From positions 1 to 64,000 of IMG/VR virus record IMGVR_UViG_3300034374_002231: 64,000 nucleotides of DNA; one strand, given 5' to 3'. The notes under the pieces were generated by a model, which saw nothing but the letters and a program-made list of their open reading frames with translations, was not told where the DNA came from and did no database searches. This stretch comes from a virus. Positions 17,083 through 26,656 of the stretch are shown here, in pieces. Positions within the stretch are counted from its first letter, which is position 1. Every line of letters starts with the position of its first letter. The translations under genes and the position numbers were made by a program.

Positions 17083-18944
17083 CAGCGTCTCCCGTCTGTG
17101 CGGGCATCAACGCGTGGCGTACCCAAGCGCCACTGCACATTCCGCGTATTGGACGAAACCTTAATTCGCATCTGTCGCCCACGAAGACGGAAGAACAACT
17201 GCTCCGTTCTGTCTGTAATCGGCGCAGCTTGTGTCTTTACAAAAGTTTCAGTAGCGGCGTCGTTGTAGGTGCCGTCAGGAAAGTTGCGAATGCTGACTGT
17301 AAAGTCTACCTGTGGCACGGTTTCCGTAGACTGCATGAACGAGACGTCGGGTATCATGCGCGATATGAACATGAACTCATCCCCGTCTCCAATGTCTATA
17401 GGGCTAGACTCGATATACGAGTTTATGCCGACGGTCGGGTTTTGGCTGCCATCATTGATACCGACCTCATGCTCATAAAGGTAATTGTCGGTGCCCGCGG
17501 CGATTGGCTGGTCAAATATGCCACGGTCAAACCATGCAGTTCGTGCAAGTGTCCCATAAGCCCAAGTGTTCTCTTCGTAGTTATAGATGACGTACTTGTC
17601 TACAAATCCACCACCAGCTGTGGATGGGTAGAACCACCAGATCTCAGAATGCTCGGAGTTCAGACCAGCAAAGACCTTTTCAAACTGAAGCTGGTCGATG
17701 TCATCAAAGACGTAGTCCCGCACCATGCAGGGCACCTTCTGCACGGCACCCGTGTACATATAAAACTCAGACTGACCCATCCAGTACACACGATCTTGAA
17801 CAGCGACAGCGGCGTTCGGAGATGCAATCGTCACGTTTTCAGTAAGTGGATTTATACCGAAGATGTACGGCGGTCCAAGGAATTGCATGCCGTACAAGGT
17901 CGTGTTCGTGAACACGAGGATCTGCTGGCGTGTTTCTATGGCGCAGATAATTTCCGACCCGGAACTTAGCGGGAGATCTCCGGCTGTGTTGGTGGTGCTT
18001 GTGACATCCCAGTCAGACGCATCTAACTGACTGGAAAAGCGAATAAGCATGGGGTCTTGGACACCGGGATCAAATTGGCTGTCGCAACCGAAAGCGATTA
18101 CGTGCCCATCTTGGTCTGACACAAGAACTTGCTTCGCTATCGTGGGAGGGTTACTTGCGCCAGCGAGGCTGGACAACGGCACTGCCCTAGACGCAAGTCC
18201 ACTAGATTTGTCCCAGTAATAGATTCCGCCATCTCGGACGTTAATAATTAGGTCTTCTCCAAAGTTGTCATGGCTCCACAGACGCAAGGTTCCTGTAATC
18301 GCAGCCACAGAAGACGCTGACCCCCAGCCGCCACTGCCCCATGTGTCTGTGCCCCAGCCGGTGCCTACGACCGTTGTATCAAGGCCGGTGTTGATCTGGT
18401 ACGCAGCCGTGACGCTACCGCCGTTTCCGGTGTCAGATGCGTTCGCGGTTACGCTAAGGGTGACTTCGTACTCCGAGGTCGAATTGATCGCCGTGATCTG
18501 GTGCTCTGCGTTCAGTACATCTGCGGTCACATTGCCACCAAGGCCAGTGGCCCCGCTGAAGGTCACGAAGTCGTTGACCACAGCGCCGTGATTCACCTGC
18601 GTTACCGTAAGAGTGGCACTGCCGTTGGTCGCGGAAAACGGCCCTGTGAGGCTGTCTGTAGCACGAATAGGCGTGATGTCGTTAAAGTTGCCACCGGAGG
18701 AGATGTAGTACTTCAGATGTGTTCCAACGCCGATAAATTTGTCCCCTGCAAGGGAAATCCACGGAAGCAACGCACGGCATGTGCCCAAGAAGGTGCTGTT
18801 TGAGTGCTTCTGCCAGCCGCCAATCTGCTCTGGGAAACCCTTTTGAAACCTGACCTTGTCACAGTCTCTCCAGCCGCCCTCGTTGCTGTACGAGGTGATT
18901 TCGCGGTTGATGCCGGGTTTGAACTGGAGCTTCATGAAGGGCAT
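17082..18944 (-). CDS. Tail nozzle / DNA stabilisation protein (P22 gp10-like)
   Basis: A 620-residue all-beta protein. The N-terminus (FKPGINREITSYSNEGGW then DKVRFQKGFPEQIGGW) is characteristic of the phage stabilisation/nozzle family. An inserted Thr/Gly-rich domain (about 95-215) is followed by repeated strand pairs with aromatic turns (LVFTNTTLYGMQFLGPPYIF, DRVYWMGQSEFYMYTG) as in a beta-propeller. In P22-like virions such proteins close the tail tube below the adaptor ring. It follows the fibre genes and precedes the lysis genes. Assignment by pattern memory. Confidence 0.8.
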   Translation of the reverse strand: MPFMKLQFKPGINREITSYSNEGGWRDCDKVRFQKGFPEQIGGWQKHSNSTFLGTCRALLPWISLAGDKFIGVGTHLKYYISSGGNFNDITPIRATDSLTGPFSATNGSATLTVTQVNHGAVVNDFVTFSGATGLGGNVTADVLNAEHQITAINSTSEYEVTLSVTANASDTGNGGSVTAAYQINTGLDTTVVGTGWGTDTWGSGGWGSASSVAAITGTLRLWSHDNFGEDLIINVRDGGIYYWDKSSGLASRAVPLSSLAGASNPPTIAKQVLVSDQDGHVIAFGCDSQFDPGVQDPMLIRFSSQLDASDWDVTSTTNTAGDLPLSSGSEIICAIETRQQILVFTNTTLYGMQFLGPPYIFGINPLTENVTIASPNAAVAVQDRVYWMGQSEFYMYTGAVQKVPCMVRDYVFDDIDQLQFEKVFAGLNSEHSEIWWFYPSTAGGGFVDKYVIYNYEENTWAYGTLARTAWFDRGIFDQPIAAGTDNYLYEHEVGINDGSQNPTVGINSYIESSPIDIGDGDEFMFISRMIPDVSFMQSTETVPQVDFTVSIRNFPDGTYNDAATETFVKTQAAPITDRTEQLFFRLRGRQMRIKVSSNTRNVQWRLGTPRVDARTDGRR

Positions 18945-18952
18945 GGTCTACC

Positions 18953-19591
18953 TCACAGTGTAACCGTAGCGTCGCAGTCAAAGTACGTCCCGTCTTGGAC
19001 TTCGTACAGCCGCCCACGGCCTGTCTTGTCTACCATCCAGCCGGAATCAAGGAGACCGTTACCCTGCCGCCCGTAATCAACGCCGCCAGTAAGGGGGTTG
19101 TCAAACTCATCGTATCCAGTGGCGCCGGACCCGTCGTTGTTTTGTCTGGAAAACAGGCGCAGGCACGGCATGGGCGCAGAGTAGTTAATGTTGTTGCTGC
19201 TTACCAAGCCGCCTCCAGAGTCCACAACGGTCAGCACAGGACTGCGTCCAGACACGCGCTTGAAGAAGTGCCAGATGTAATCGTCATATGTTTCACCGCC
19301 CCTGTTGAAGGCAAAGGTGGTCTGCCCCTGTTCAACGGTACATCCCCAAATCTCAACTTCGTAAGACGTGGAGTAGCTTGAAAGCTGCACGGACGGATTC
19401 CCCGTTGCGGGACTATGGCTTTGTGCAACACTGAACAATGTCATAATCAGGACATCCCCCGGAACGGGTAGCGTTCCAGTGGTGGTTTGGATGTCAGAGA
19501 GAGTGGGTGTGCGCCCGCCACCTCCCCCGGCATACTCAAGGATGGGGTAGCTGCTTTCACCCATCATCTGCATTTGCTGGATCGCGGACAT
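18953..19591 (-). CDS. Fibre-tip adhesin candidate, paired with the 770-residue fibre
   Basis: A 212-residue protein starting at an ATG that overlaps the fibre stop (TAATG). It opens with a short Met/Gln helix (AIQQMQMMGES), then a Gly run (AGGGGG), then a beta-rich domain with PVPGDVLIMTLFS and a Tyr/Asp-rich C-terminal part. The protein at 23584-24267 has the same design, including a matching [10 protein letters not shown] motif, and also follows a fibre gene. This fibre-then-adhesin order recalls gp37/gp38 of T-even phages, so a receptor-binding tip is likely. No chaperone motif seen. Confidence 0.65.
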   Translation of the reverse strand: MSAIQQMQMMGESSYPILEYAGGGGGRTPTLSDIQTTTGTLPVPGDVLIMTLFSVAQSHSPATGNPSVQLSSYSTSYEVEIWGCTVEQGQTTFAFNRGGETYDDYIWHFFKRVSGRSPVLTVVDSGGGLVSSNNINYSAPMPCLRLFSRQNNDGSGATGYDEFDNPLTGGVDYGRQGNGLLDSGWMVDKTGRGRLYEVQDGTYFDCDATVTL

Positions 19592-21903
19592 TAGCTGATG
19601 TTCCCGGACATTACGCAGACTGTGCCACTGATAAACAAGATCGTCGCGGTCCCCCGTGTTGCGAGCGTGACACTCGCCTTGTCGAGATTGTTGCCAGCAA
19701 TATACGCCGTGGTAATGCTGCATGTGATCGTGATGTCGCCAGAGGTGTTGTTGAAGATGCTTACAACGTCACCTTCGCTAAAAGTCGCGTCAGGGATTGT
19801 GATGCTGCCGCCCGTACCCACTTGGACGTACTTGCCTACATCCCCTGTCGCCAGCGTGTAGCTGGTGGTCTTGGTGCCGACAGCCGGGACGTTCCGGAAG
19901 CCAACCTCGTTGGTCCCGTCAGCAGTAGAGTTCGAAAGATCAAGTGCCGGCGTGCCGGTAGAGTTCGAAAGATTAAGTGTGGGCGTGCCGGTGCAATTCG
20001 ACAAATCCCCTGATGTGGGTGTACCAAGAACTGGCGTCACCAAGGTCGGTGACGTGTTAAACACGACGGCACCCGTTCCGGTCTCGCCGGTAATAAGTGC
20101 GGCGAAATTTGCGGTGGTCGGACTGTTTACAAACGCGTCAAACCCGGAGGCTCGGCCCACTAACCCCCACGAGGTCAGATTCGAACTGTAGGCCTGCACG
20201 TCATAGCCGATAGCCACGCCAAGATTAGTACGAGCCGCTGCCGCTGTAGAAGCCCCAGTGCCCCCGTCGGCTACCGCAAGGTCGGTGATTCCCGTTATAG
20301 ATCCACCAGTGATACTGACGCTGGTGCTGTTTTGGGTAGCCATTGACCCCAAACCCAACGACGCCCGAGCAGTAACACCACTTTCGGCTACCCATGTAGA
20401 CCCGTTGCCGACGATAAAGTTGCCGTTGGTCTTAGCGAGGCCCCCCAGTGCGGTAAGGTCTGCATCATAGGCCTGCACATCGGTACCGATAGCAAGACCC
20501 AACGAGGCCCGAGCGGTTGCGCCACTTTCGGCGACCCAGCCAGCTGCGCTGCCAACAATGATGTTTCCGTCAGCGGAAGACAACGCCGCAATCTTAGTAA
20601 GGTCTGCGTCATAGGCCTGTACATCGCTTCCGATAGCGAGTCCAAGACTCGACCGGGCTGCGGATGCCGTAGTGCCTCCAGTACCCCCATTGGCGACCCC
20701 AAGCGTACCACCGAGCGTCATAGTACCAAACGACGTGATGGGGCTTCCTGAGACTGTCAGCCCTGTGGTCCCGCCGCTCAGACCAACCGAGGTAACCGAA
20801 CCGTCCCCGGAGCCAGTCGAGACAAACTGCAGCGTGCCATTACCATCCGTGGCTAGAACATAGTTGGCCGTGGAGTCCGCGGTAGGAAGGGTAAAAGTGC
20901 TCAAGAACGCAGCGCTGTTCGCGTCGTATGCCGCTACGTCTACGCCGATTTCGAGGCCAAGATTAGACCGCGCTGCCGCCGCTGTGGAAGCCCCTGTCCC
21001 ACCGTCTGCGATAGCGAGGTCGGTAATTCCAGTAATAGACCCGCCAGTGATACTAACACTGGTACTGTTTTGTGTAGCTACTGTGCCAAGGCCAAGCGAC
21101 GTGCGCGCAGAGCTGGGAGTCTCTAGCGCCCACGACGTTCCGGTACCCACAATAAAGTTATTAAGCGTAGGAGCCAACGCAGCGATCTGGTCGAGGTTTA
21201 CGTCCCACGCCTGTACATTGCTACCAATAGCCACTCCGAGGTTAGTACGTGCATCCGCGGCAGTAGATGCTCCAGTTCCACCGTCTGCTACAGCAAGGTC
21301 CGTGATGCCAGTGATAGAGCCACCAGTAAACGCAACACTGCTGCTAGACAGCGTGGCGGCCACCGAGCCACCTGTGATGCTGACGTTATTGCTGTTTTGA
21401 GTTGCAATGGTTCCAAGACCAAGGTTTGTTCGCGCAGTGGAGGCACTGTTGACGTCAGACAAGTTATTGGACGCCAATAGGAAATCTCCGAAATTGGCAG
21501 TAAGATCCACAACCTGTGCCGTCGCACCGCCGCCATCTGCGTATACGACCGCGGCTTTGCCATTGGTAACAGTGACGTTACCCCCCGACCCTTGGGTAAG
21601 AACGACAGCCTGCCCGCTGTTGTTCTGGACAAAGAACAGCTTAGTCTGGTCGTTCGGGCTGATAGTTACAGTATTGGTGCCGGTCGGAGAACCTGCGAAC
21701 ACAAGGACCGCATAGTTGGCGTCAGAAAGGGTGCCATCTGTTGTCGTCAGCGTGTGTGTGGTGCCAGACAGCGATATTTCCTTGACGCCCTTGGTGGCGG
21801 CATCAAGCATCTGCAGGTTCACGTTGGTGTTATCGCCCCATGTGCCACTGTCGGCACCTGTGACCATCAAGCGAAGCCCATTGATGTTCGTGTAGCTTGT
21901 CAT
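19591..21903 (-). CDS. Long tail fibre protein with repeated DGGTGASTAAAARTNLG units
   Basis: A 770-residue fibre. The N-terminal ~150 residues (TSYTNINGLRLMVTG, then TWGDNTNVNLQMLDAA) form a typical virion-binding fibre head. The shaft (about 150-620) is built of repeats containing ITDLAVADGGTGASTAAAAR, NLGVAIGSDVQAYD and STSVSITGGSITG, as in trimeric phage fibres. A Ser/Thr-rich end with LDLSNSTGTPALDLSNST repeats and a C-terminal beta domain follows. It lies in the fibre cluster and is followed by the paired adhesin. Confidence 0.85.
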   Translation of the reverse strand: MTSYTNINGLRLMVTGADSGTWGDNTNVNLQMLDAATKGVKEISLSGTTHTLTTTDGTLSDANYAVLVFAGSPTGTNTVTISPNDQTKLFFVQNNSGQAVVLTQGSGGNVTVTNGKAAVVYADGGGATAQVVDLTANFGDFLLASNNLSDVNSASTARTNLGLGTIATQNSNNVSITGGSVAATLSSSSVAFTGGSITGITDLAVADGGTGASTAADARTNLGVAIGSNVQAWDVNLDQIAALAPTLNNFIVGTGTSWALETPSSARTSLGLGTVATQNSTSVSITGGSITGITDLAIADGGTGASTAAAARSNLGLEIGVDVAAYDANSAAFLSTFTLPTADSTANYVLATDGNGTLQFVSTGSGDGSVTSVGLSGGTTGLTVSGSPITSFGTMTLGGTLGVANGGTGGTTASAARSSLGLAIGSDVQAYDADLTKIAALSSADGNIIVGSAAGWVAESGATARASLGLAIGTDVQAYDADLTALGGLAKTNGNFIVGNGSTWVAESGVTARASLGLGSMATQNSTSVSITGGSITGITDLAVADGGTGASTAAAARTNLGVAIGYDVQAYSSNLTSWGLVGRASGFDAFVNSPTTANFAALITGETGTGAVVFNTSPTLVTPVLGTPTSGDLSNCTGTPTLNLSNSTGTPALDLSNSTADGTNEVGFRNVPAVGTKTTSYTLATGDVGKYVQVGTGGSITIPDATFSEGDVVSIFNNTSGDITITCSITTAYIAGNNLDKASVTLATRGTATILFISGTVCVMSGNIS

Positions 21904-21912
21904 GTCGGCCTC

Positions 21913-22875
21913 TTATGCGGCTATGTCGTCCCAACCATCACCAGACGGCGGAACTATTTCTGTCCATGTGCCCCCAGAGGGTGGCGTTACTCCAGACCAA
22001 GTTACAGGCGGTTCTGGTGCTATTGGCCCCCAAACTATCACAGACGGAGTTGCTAGGGTAGCCTCAACACCAAGCAGAGACACAACAGCAGAGCCTATTA
22101 CAGAGGCTGCGCCAACGGTCCCCGTGGCAGTAACACCTGTAACGGGAGCAGTAGCACTGATAGAAATTACAACGGAGCCAATAGCGCCAGACGCTTCAAC
22201 ACCTGTCGGGGAGACGTTGGCGGCAGCAAGTACCGTGACACTGCCGACAAAGCCAGTTGCCGATACTCCAGAAGCATTAACATTTGCCGGGACAGAGGCA
22301 GTGACAGAGCCGATCTGACCGGACGCAGATACGCCCGTAGCAGATACGTTTGCCGTCCCCACGACCGCAGCCGTGCCAATCGCGCCGGAGGCGGAAACGC
22401 CAACTACGGTCGTGTTGCTGTCAGCGGAAACGGTCAGGGTGCCTGCCGCGCCAGTCGCGAAGACGCCCGTAACGGGGACGTCTATGTCTATACCCTCAAG
22501 GATAGATACAGTGCCGACCTGTCCGGTTGCCTCAACACCCTCAAGGATGACATCTGGGTTAACGTCAACAATGCCTACATTGCCTGCACCAGAAACGCCT
22601 GTTGCCACCACATTGGCCGTGCCAACCATAGTGATGGAGCCAACCGCACCGGACGCAGGGACGCCTGTGACTGTGGTATTGCTGTCAGCAGACACCGAGA
22701 CAGTGCCAGCCGCACCAGTGGCGGCAACGCCGGTTACAGATACACTGGCCGCGCCTACAACAGATAGGCTTCCTACACTGCCTGTAGCCTCAACGCCGGT
22801 TAGAGTAACGGCGGTTTCACCTTTCAGGCCATCATCGGCAAGCGGCGCGGCTGATAGTGGGGCGAAGCCAAGCAT
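21913..22875 (-). CDS. Virion repeat protein of about twelve 22-residue beta repeats
   Basis: A 320-residue protein. After MLGFAPLSAAPLADD come about twelve repeats of roughly 22 residues with consensus TGVxATGxVGxVxVxxxAxVxx, strongly alternating and Val/Gly/Thr rich, as in a beta solenoid. The C-terminal 45 residues carry three W-containing Pro/Gly-rich turns (VIVWGPIAPEP, VTWSGVTPPSG, TWTEIVPPSG). Its place between fibre genes suggests a fibre or spike component. Not a named family to me. Confidence 0.75.
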   Translation of the reverse strand: MLGFAPLSAAPLADDGLKGETAVTLTGVEATGSVGSLSVVGAASVSVTGVAATGAAGTVSVSADSNTTVTGVPASGAVGSITMVGTANVVATGVSGAGNVGIVDVNPDVILEGVEATGQVGTVSILEGIDIDVPVTGVFATGAAGTLTVSADSNTTVVGVSASGAIGTAAVVGTANVSATGVSASGQIGSVTASVPANVNASGVSATGFVGSVTVLAAANVSPTGVEASGAIGSVVISISATAPVTGVTATGTVGAASVIGSAVVSLLGVEATLATPSVIVWGPIAPEPPVTWSGVTPPSGGTWTEIVPPSGDGWDDIAA

Positions 22876-22879
22876 CTAT

Positions 22880-23116
22880 TTACTCCGTAGTAGCAGCATT
22901 CCCAGCAGCGATGGCTGCATCAATCGGAGCCATGTCCTCGGTCGTCCAGAAATCAGCGCTGCGCATAACCTCAAGATGCTCCACATTGCGCTCGATCACT
23001 GTATCGTCGTCTGCATACTGATCAGGGTTGGCGATTGCATCGTTTATGATCCATACGCTGTCGAGGCAGGCGCTATAGTGCTTTGCAATGCGTTCTGGTG
23101 TCAATTCATCTTCCAT
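22880..23116 (-). CDS. Small acidic protein in the fibre cluster
   Basis: A 78-residue acidic helical protein (MEDELTPERIAKHYSACLDS ... AAIAAGNAATTE). I chose the ATG at 23116; a TTG four codons upstream is possible. It follows the tail-assembly-chaperone-like gene. Function unknown; perhaps a fibre assembly factor. Confidence 0.6.
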   Translation of the reverse strand: MEDELTPERIAKHYSACLDSVWIINDAIANPDQYADDDTVIERNVEHLEVMRSADFWTTEDMAPIDAAIAAGNAATTE

Positions 23117-23124
23117 TTTATATC

Positions 23125-23562
23125 TCAAAGTTTAGTGGGCCAAGTGACTTCGTAAGGGAAGCCTGCTTGTCCTGTTATATCACGAAGGGCTTGGCGGTAC
23201 ACTTCCCATTCCAATGGAATGTTGGTGCCTTTCTCAGTGTGCATAATAACAATCCAATCAGTGTCTTTTAGAAGCCCATCACGTCTATTACGGATGTTGC
23301 TCTGGGCCTGTTCTAATGGCAAGGCTTCCAGCACATACGATAAAGACCAGTTGCCAACAGAATCTTGTTCGAAATTGCCATCAACAAGTTTCCATGAGAG
23401 TGAATCGTACTCACTTGGTGTTGGGCGAGTGTACGGATACACATCGTAGCTTGCCAAGAGTGCATCAGGTATCTTCTTGGGAAAGGATGTTTGCGGATTA
23501 TCACGGCGCAGTTGTCCCAGTGTGTATTTGGCCGGGACGCCGTTTGTAAGTTTCAGGTACAT
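23125..23562 (-). CDS. Tail/fibre assembly chaperone-like protein
   Basis: A 145-residue protein. The C-terminal ~65 residues (NIRNRRDGLLKDTDWIVIMH, then EWEVYRQALRDITGQ, then GFPYEVTWP) match the pattern of the phage tail assembly chaperone family (RDxLLxxTDW ... YRQALRDI ... FP...WP). The N-terminal half is a separate region with YTLGQLRRDNPQTSFPK. These proteins fold or trim fibres, fitting its place between fibre genes. Confidence 0.8.
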   Translation of the reverse strand: MYLKLTNGVPAKYTLGQLRRDNPQTSFPKKIPDALLASYDVYPYTRPTPSEYDSLSWKLVDGNFEQDSVGNWSLSYVLEALPLEQAQSNIRNRRDGLLKDTDWIVIMHTEKGTNIPLEWEVYRQALRDITGQAGFPYEVTWPTKL

Positions 23563-23583
23563 TATTCTCTGGCCTCCTTAGCC

Positions 23584-24267
23584 TCAGTCAAAAACCGCCG
23601 TGACGGCTCTCCAAACGTCATTTCCACCGCCGCCAAACCCGCCGGGGTCATCTGATGTTTGCTCGGCAATTTTATACGCAATCGCCGTAGACGAAGATTG
23701 AGAACCACTACGATCTTCAGCGCCACTAAGTTCCCAACCGACCGGCGCTGTCATTGTAACCGGGTCGTCGTCTAAATGCCCGGTGGCAATCCACAACCCA
23801 CCACTTGCAGTTAAGCTGGGGGGATTAGGCATACCAATATTAGCGAAAGCAACAGCTGAATTTACAAAGCTGCTCACCCCTCTGAAGACAGACGCAACAA
23901 CTGATAACCCTTCCCAGTATTCGTCATCGTGATCGTTCCACGGATTAGCATCTCCCGCCTGCACAAACCGATAGCCCACGAACCAACCGGGGTCGCTTTG
24001 ACTAGATTGATTGTAAATGTTGGAAAATGACATACCCTCCCACCGAACATTCCTGCCCCCTCTGGAAAAGCTAAACGCTATAACAACAAGGTCTCCGGGC
24101 GAAGCGATTGATAAAACGTCTAACGCCTCAGCGCTGCTATTCCAAACGCCCACATCCGCACCGCTTTTGGTCACCGACCCAAGATGCTGTATGCCACTAC
24201 CGCCGCCGCCGCCGCCGCCACCAGCCCCAGCACGAGCCATCAACAGCTTCTGTGCAGAAGTAATCAT
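23584..24267 (-). CDS. Fibre-tip adhesin candidate, paired with the 548-residue fibre
   Basis: A 227-residue protein whose ATG overlaps the fibre stop (ATGA). A short helix ([14 protein letters not shown]) is followed by a run of eight Gly, then a beta domain with [12 protein letters not shown] and a Ser/Trp/Gly-rich C-terminus ([20 protein letters not shown]). Same architecture and PGDxxxxxFS core as 18953-19591. Gly-run plus variable domain directly after a fibre gene is typical of receptor-binding tip proteins; that role is inferred. Confidence 0.7.
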   Translation of the reverse strand: MITSAQKLLMARAGAGGGGGGGGSGIQHLGSVTKSGADVGVWNSSAEALDVLSIASPGDLVVIAFSFSRGGRNVRWEGMSFSNIYNQSSQSDPGWFVGYRFVQAGDANPWNDHDDEYWEGLSVVASVFRGVSSFVNSAVAFANIGMPNPPSLTASGGLWIATGHLDDDPVTMTAPVGWELSGAEDRSGSQSSSTAIAYKIAEQTSDDPGGFGGGGNDVWRAVTAVFD

Positions 24268-25910
24268 GCCATCGCATCCCCAGCGAGGAAGCCATACCAA
24301 GTAGTGCCGCCGTCCACTGTCATAAACGTGTAGATGTCCTTTTCACCGCTTGCAGGCGCATCAGGAGCCGTGCCACCAGCCCAGTCAACCGATGCAGGCC
24401 ATGTCAGCGTGTGCGTGCCTCCAGCCGTGATGATGAGACTGAACGTGCCGACCTGACCTGACGATGGTGCGCCAGTGAAGGTAAACGTGGTATTGCCAGA
24501 TGTGGTCAGCGTGTAGGTGTCTCGTGCTCCTACGTCCACCGATGGGGTGGTGCCTGAGAGGGCAGCACTGGTGTTGTCGATACCTGCACCCGGAATACGG
24601 AAGCGAGTAATGCTCGTATTCCCCAGCGTGATCTCGTTGGAGACTGTGGCAGAGGATGCGTCAGAGCCTTGGCCGATGACGATCTGGTTAGAGCCTGTAG
24701 TGGTGGCGTCACCAGCAGTCTCACCGATGAAGATGTTGTCTGTGCCAGAGGTTACGGCGAAGCCTGCTTGATACCCAATGGCGATGTTATCACCAGAAGC
24801 ATCAGTAGCCACCCCAGACCCCATAGCATCTTGGCCGATGGCGATGTTACGTCCGCCAGTAGTAGCAGCATCAAGAGCATCAAGGCCAATCGCAATGTTG
24901 TAAGACCCAGTTGTAACGGACCGCGCCGCATCTTTGCCAATAAAGGTGTTTCCTATACCTGAAGTAACGCTTGTTCCGGTTGCAGAGCCTAAAAATGTAT
25001 TCCAAAAACCCGTTGATACGTTTTCACCAGCTTGAAATCCGATGGCTACATTTCGTCCAGCCGTAGATGATGCTACACCATACCTCATGGCTCCAGTGCC
25101 GACTACAGTGTTTGCCGCGCCAGTTACACTTGTGTTCAAAGCCCTAGAGCCGACTACAGTATTATCAGCGGCGCTTACTAAATTAGCACCTGCGTTATAG
25201 CCCACAAAAACACTATCGTCAGTCGCCGTTGCATCCTGTCCCGCATTTCGTCCAACTGCCGTAGTATACCTAGTAGCGCCGAGTGATGGGATTGCGCCCT
25301 GCCCAAGGCCAACCGAAAATGCTGGTGTAACAGCGTCCGACAAGTCACTTAGGCTAGTGGCACCACCAGCCGTAATCCAATCATAGTCACTACCGTTCCA
25401 CGACAGCACCTCACCAGTCGTAGCTGTGCCAGTGTTCAGGTGGGTGTCAACGTCACTGTCGGTGTATCCGGGCGTAGCTATTTCAAAATTAGGATACGTT
25501 CCGCTGGCAGTAATCGCCCCAGAACCAGTGATGCTAACCGTCTGATCTGGCGCAGAGTTTGTAATTGTCGAACCAGTGATGCTTATGCCAGTGCCTGCGG
25601 TCAGGTCGGCTTGTTGCAAAATATCCTCGGCAGCAGCCGTAACATACACTACAGCGTCACCCGACAGGTTCAACAAGCTGCCTGTGCTGCTTTCGTCCAG
25701 CGTCCGCGACAGGGTGGTGCCGGTCGCCGTGTAGGTGCCTGTTCCAATCTCCCAAGCCGTACCGTCCTCAATGACATAACGCACGGTCTCCCCGTCAGCC
25801 ACGCCAGCATCACCAAATGACTGATAGCCGCTTTCAGCAGAGCCAAGAGTGATGGTCCCTGTACCAGTCGTGGCCGTGGACATCTTGGCGCGGTTGACGA
25901 GTTTGACCAT
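24264..25910 (-). CDS. Tail fibre with YadA-like head repeats
   Basis: A 548-residue fibre. The N-terminal ~95 residues ([20 protein letters not shown] ... [15 protein letters not shown]) are a typical fibre head. The central region (about 210-430) has repeated 14-17-residue units of the form GxNIAIGxxAG / NTFIGKDAA, the left-handed beta-roll repeat of trimeric autotransporter adhesins and some phage fibres. A compact C-terminal beta domain ([20 protein letters not shown]) follows. Its stop overlaps the start of the paired adhesin. Confidence 0.85.
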   Translation of the reverse strand: MVKLVNRAKMSTATTGTGTITLGSAESGYQSFGDAGVADGETVRYVIEDGTAWEIGTGTYTATGTTLSRTLDESSTGSLLNLSGDAVVYVTAAAEDILQQADLTAGTGISITGSTITNSAPDQTVSITGSGAITASGTYPNFEIATPGYTDSDVDTHLNTGTATTGEVLSWNGSDYDWITAGGATSLSDLSDAVTPAFSVGLGQGAIPSLGATRYTTAVGRNAGQDATATDDSVFVGYNAGANLVSAADNTVVGSRALNTSVTGAANTVVGTGAMRYGVASSTAGRNVAIGFQAGENVSTGFWNTFLGSATGTSVTSGIGNTFIGKDAARSVTTGSYNIAIGLDALDAATTGGRNIAIGQDAMGSGVATDASGDNIAIGYQAGFAVTSGTDNIFIGETAGDATTTGSNQIVIGQGSDASSATVSNEITLGNTSITRFRIPGAGIDNTSAALSGTTPSVDVGARDTYTLTTSGNTTFTFTGAPSSGQVGTFSLIITAGGTHTLTWPASVDWAGGTAPDAPASGEKDIYTFMTVDGGTTWYGFLAGDAMA

Positions 25911-25921
25911 GTTTTAGCCTC

Positions 25922-26371
25922 TTACGCGATGCGGATGATAGCGTTCGAAGCATCCGCTGTTGGGAACAGAATCTGGAAGTCGCCAGCCGTAGAGGTCTTG
26001 TCAGACCCAAAATCAAGCACAGCAACAGTGTCTGTTGTGCCTGTGCCCCCGCCAGTGGTGGTGTTGTAGATCAACGCGCCACGGGCCGTGATGGTTGCCG
26101 ACGTGAACGTGATGTCTGCAAAGTCTGCAAATGCGGTGGTGCCACTGGTAGTGGGCGTGATGTTCGTCAAAGTTCCGCCGCCCGCAGAATACGATCCGGA
26201 GTTGCTGACCTCGTTGGTGGAGGTGTAATCTGTGGTCGCTGCGGTAAAAGACGCACTGTTGGTGTACAGAGCAATCTTGAACGTGTGGCCGGTGGAAGCC
26301 GTGAAGTCGTGCTTGGCCTGAAGCAGTTCCTGCTTGAAGCTGGTGCACATGAAGTTGCCGGTGAACGCCAT
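25922..26371 (-). CDS. Virion beta protein upstream of the fibre cluster
   Basis: A 149-residue Thr/Ser/Gly-rich beta protein with a conserved-looking start (FTGNFMCTSFKQELLQAKHD) and the strand HTFKIALYTNSASF. I recall such proteins in marine phage tail modules without an assigned function. The Thr/Gly-rich centre (TLTNITPTTSGTTAFADF) supports a surface beta-sandwich. Probably a tail or fibre-connecting component. Confidence 0.65.
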   Translation of the reverse strand: MAFTGNFMCTSFKQELLQAKHDFTASTGHTFKIALYTNSASFTAATTDYTSTNEVSNSGSYSAGGGTLTNITPTTSGTTAFADFADITFTSATITARGALIYNTTTGGGTGTTDTVAVLDFGSDKTSTAGDFQILFPTADASNAIIRIA

Positions 26372-26656
26372 TTAGAGTCTCCTGATAAGTTCGGCCAACT
26401 CTGGCTGGCCTGCATCCATAAGGGCATTATACACAGTTGTGCGGTCACTGTTAATCGCTTGCTTCAAGTACAGCATTATGAGGTGCTGCACCGTCCCGCG
26501 AAACGCTTCTGCCTGCTCTCGGATTGGCGCAGGAGCAGAGGCGGACACATGCACGATCTTTTGAACGCACTGTTCAGCCAACTCTTCCGGCGTAAACCCA
26601 CGGCGGTCAGTGGTTCTGACGCCAACGGGGCCTATCTCCATCATGCCAAGACTCAT
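26372..26656 (-). CDS. Small helical protein of the neck/tail module
   Basis: A 94-residue helical protein with a short N-terminal strand (MSLGMMEIGPVGVRTTDRRG), then a long helix-rich part (EELAEQCVQKIVHVSASAPA, REQAEAFRGTVQHLIMLYLK). Similar small genes sit next to adaptor genes in marine phages. It overlaps the upstream adaptor gene by four bases. Function unknown. Confidence 0.65.
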   Translation of the reverse strand: MSLGMMEIGPVGVRTTDRRGFTPEELAEQCVQKIVHVSASAPAPIREQAEAFRGTVQHLIMLYLKQAINSDRTTVYNALMDAGQPELAELIRRL

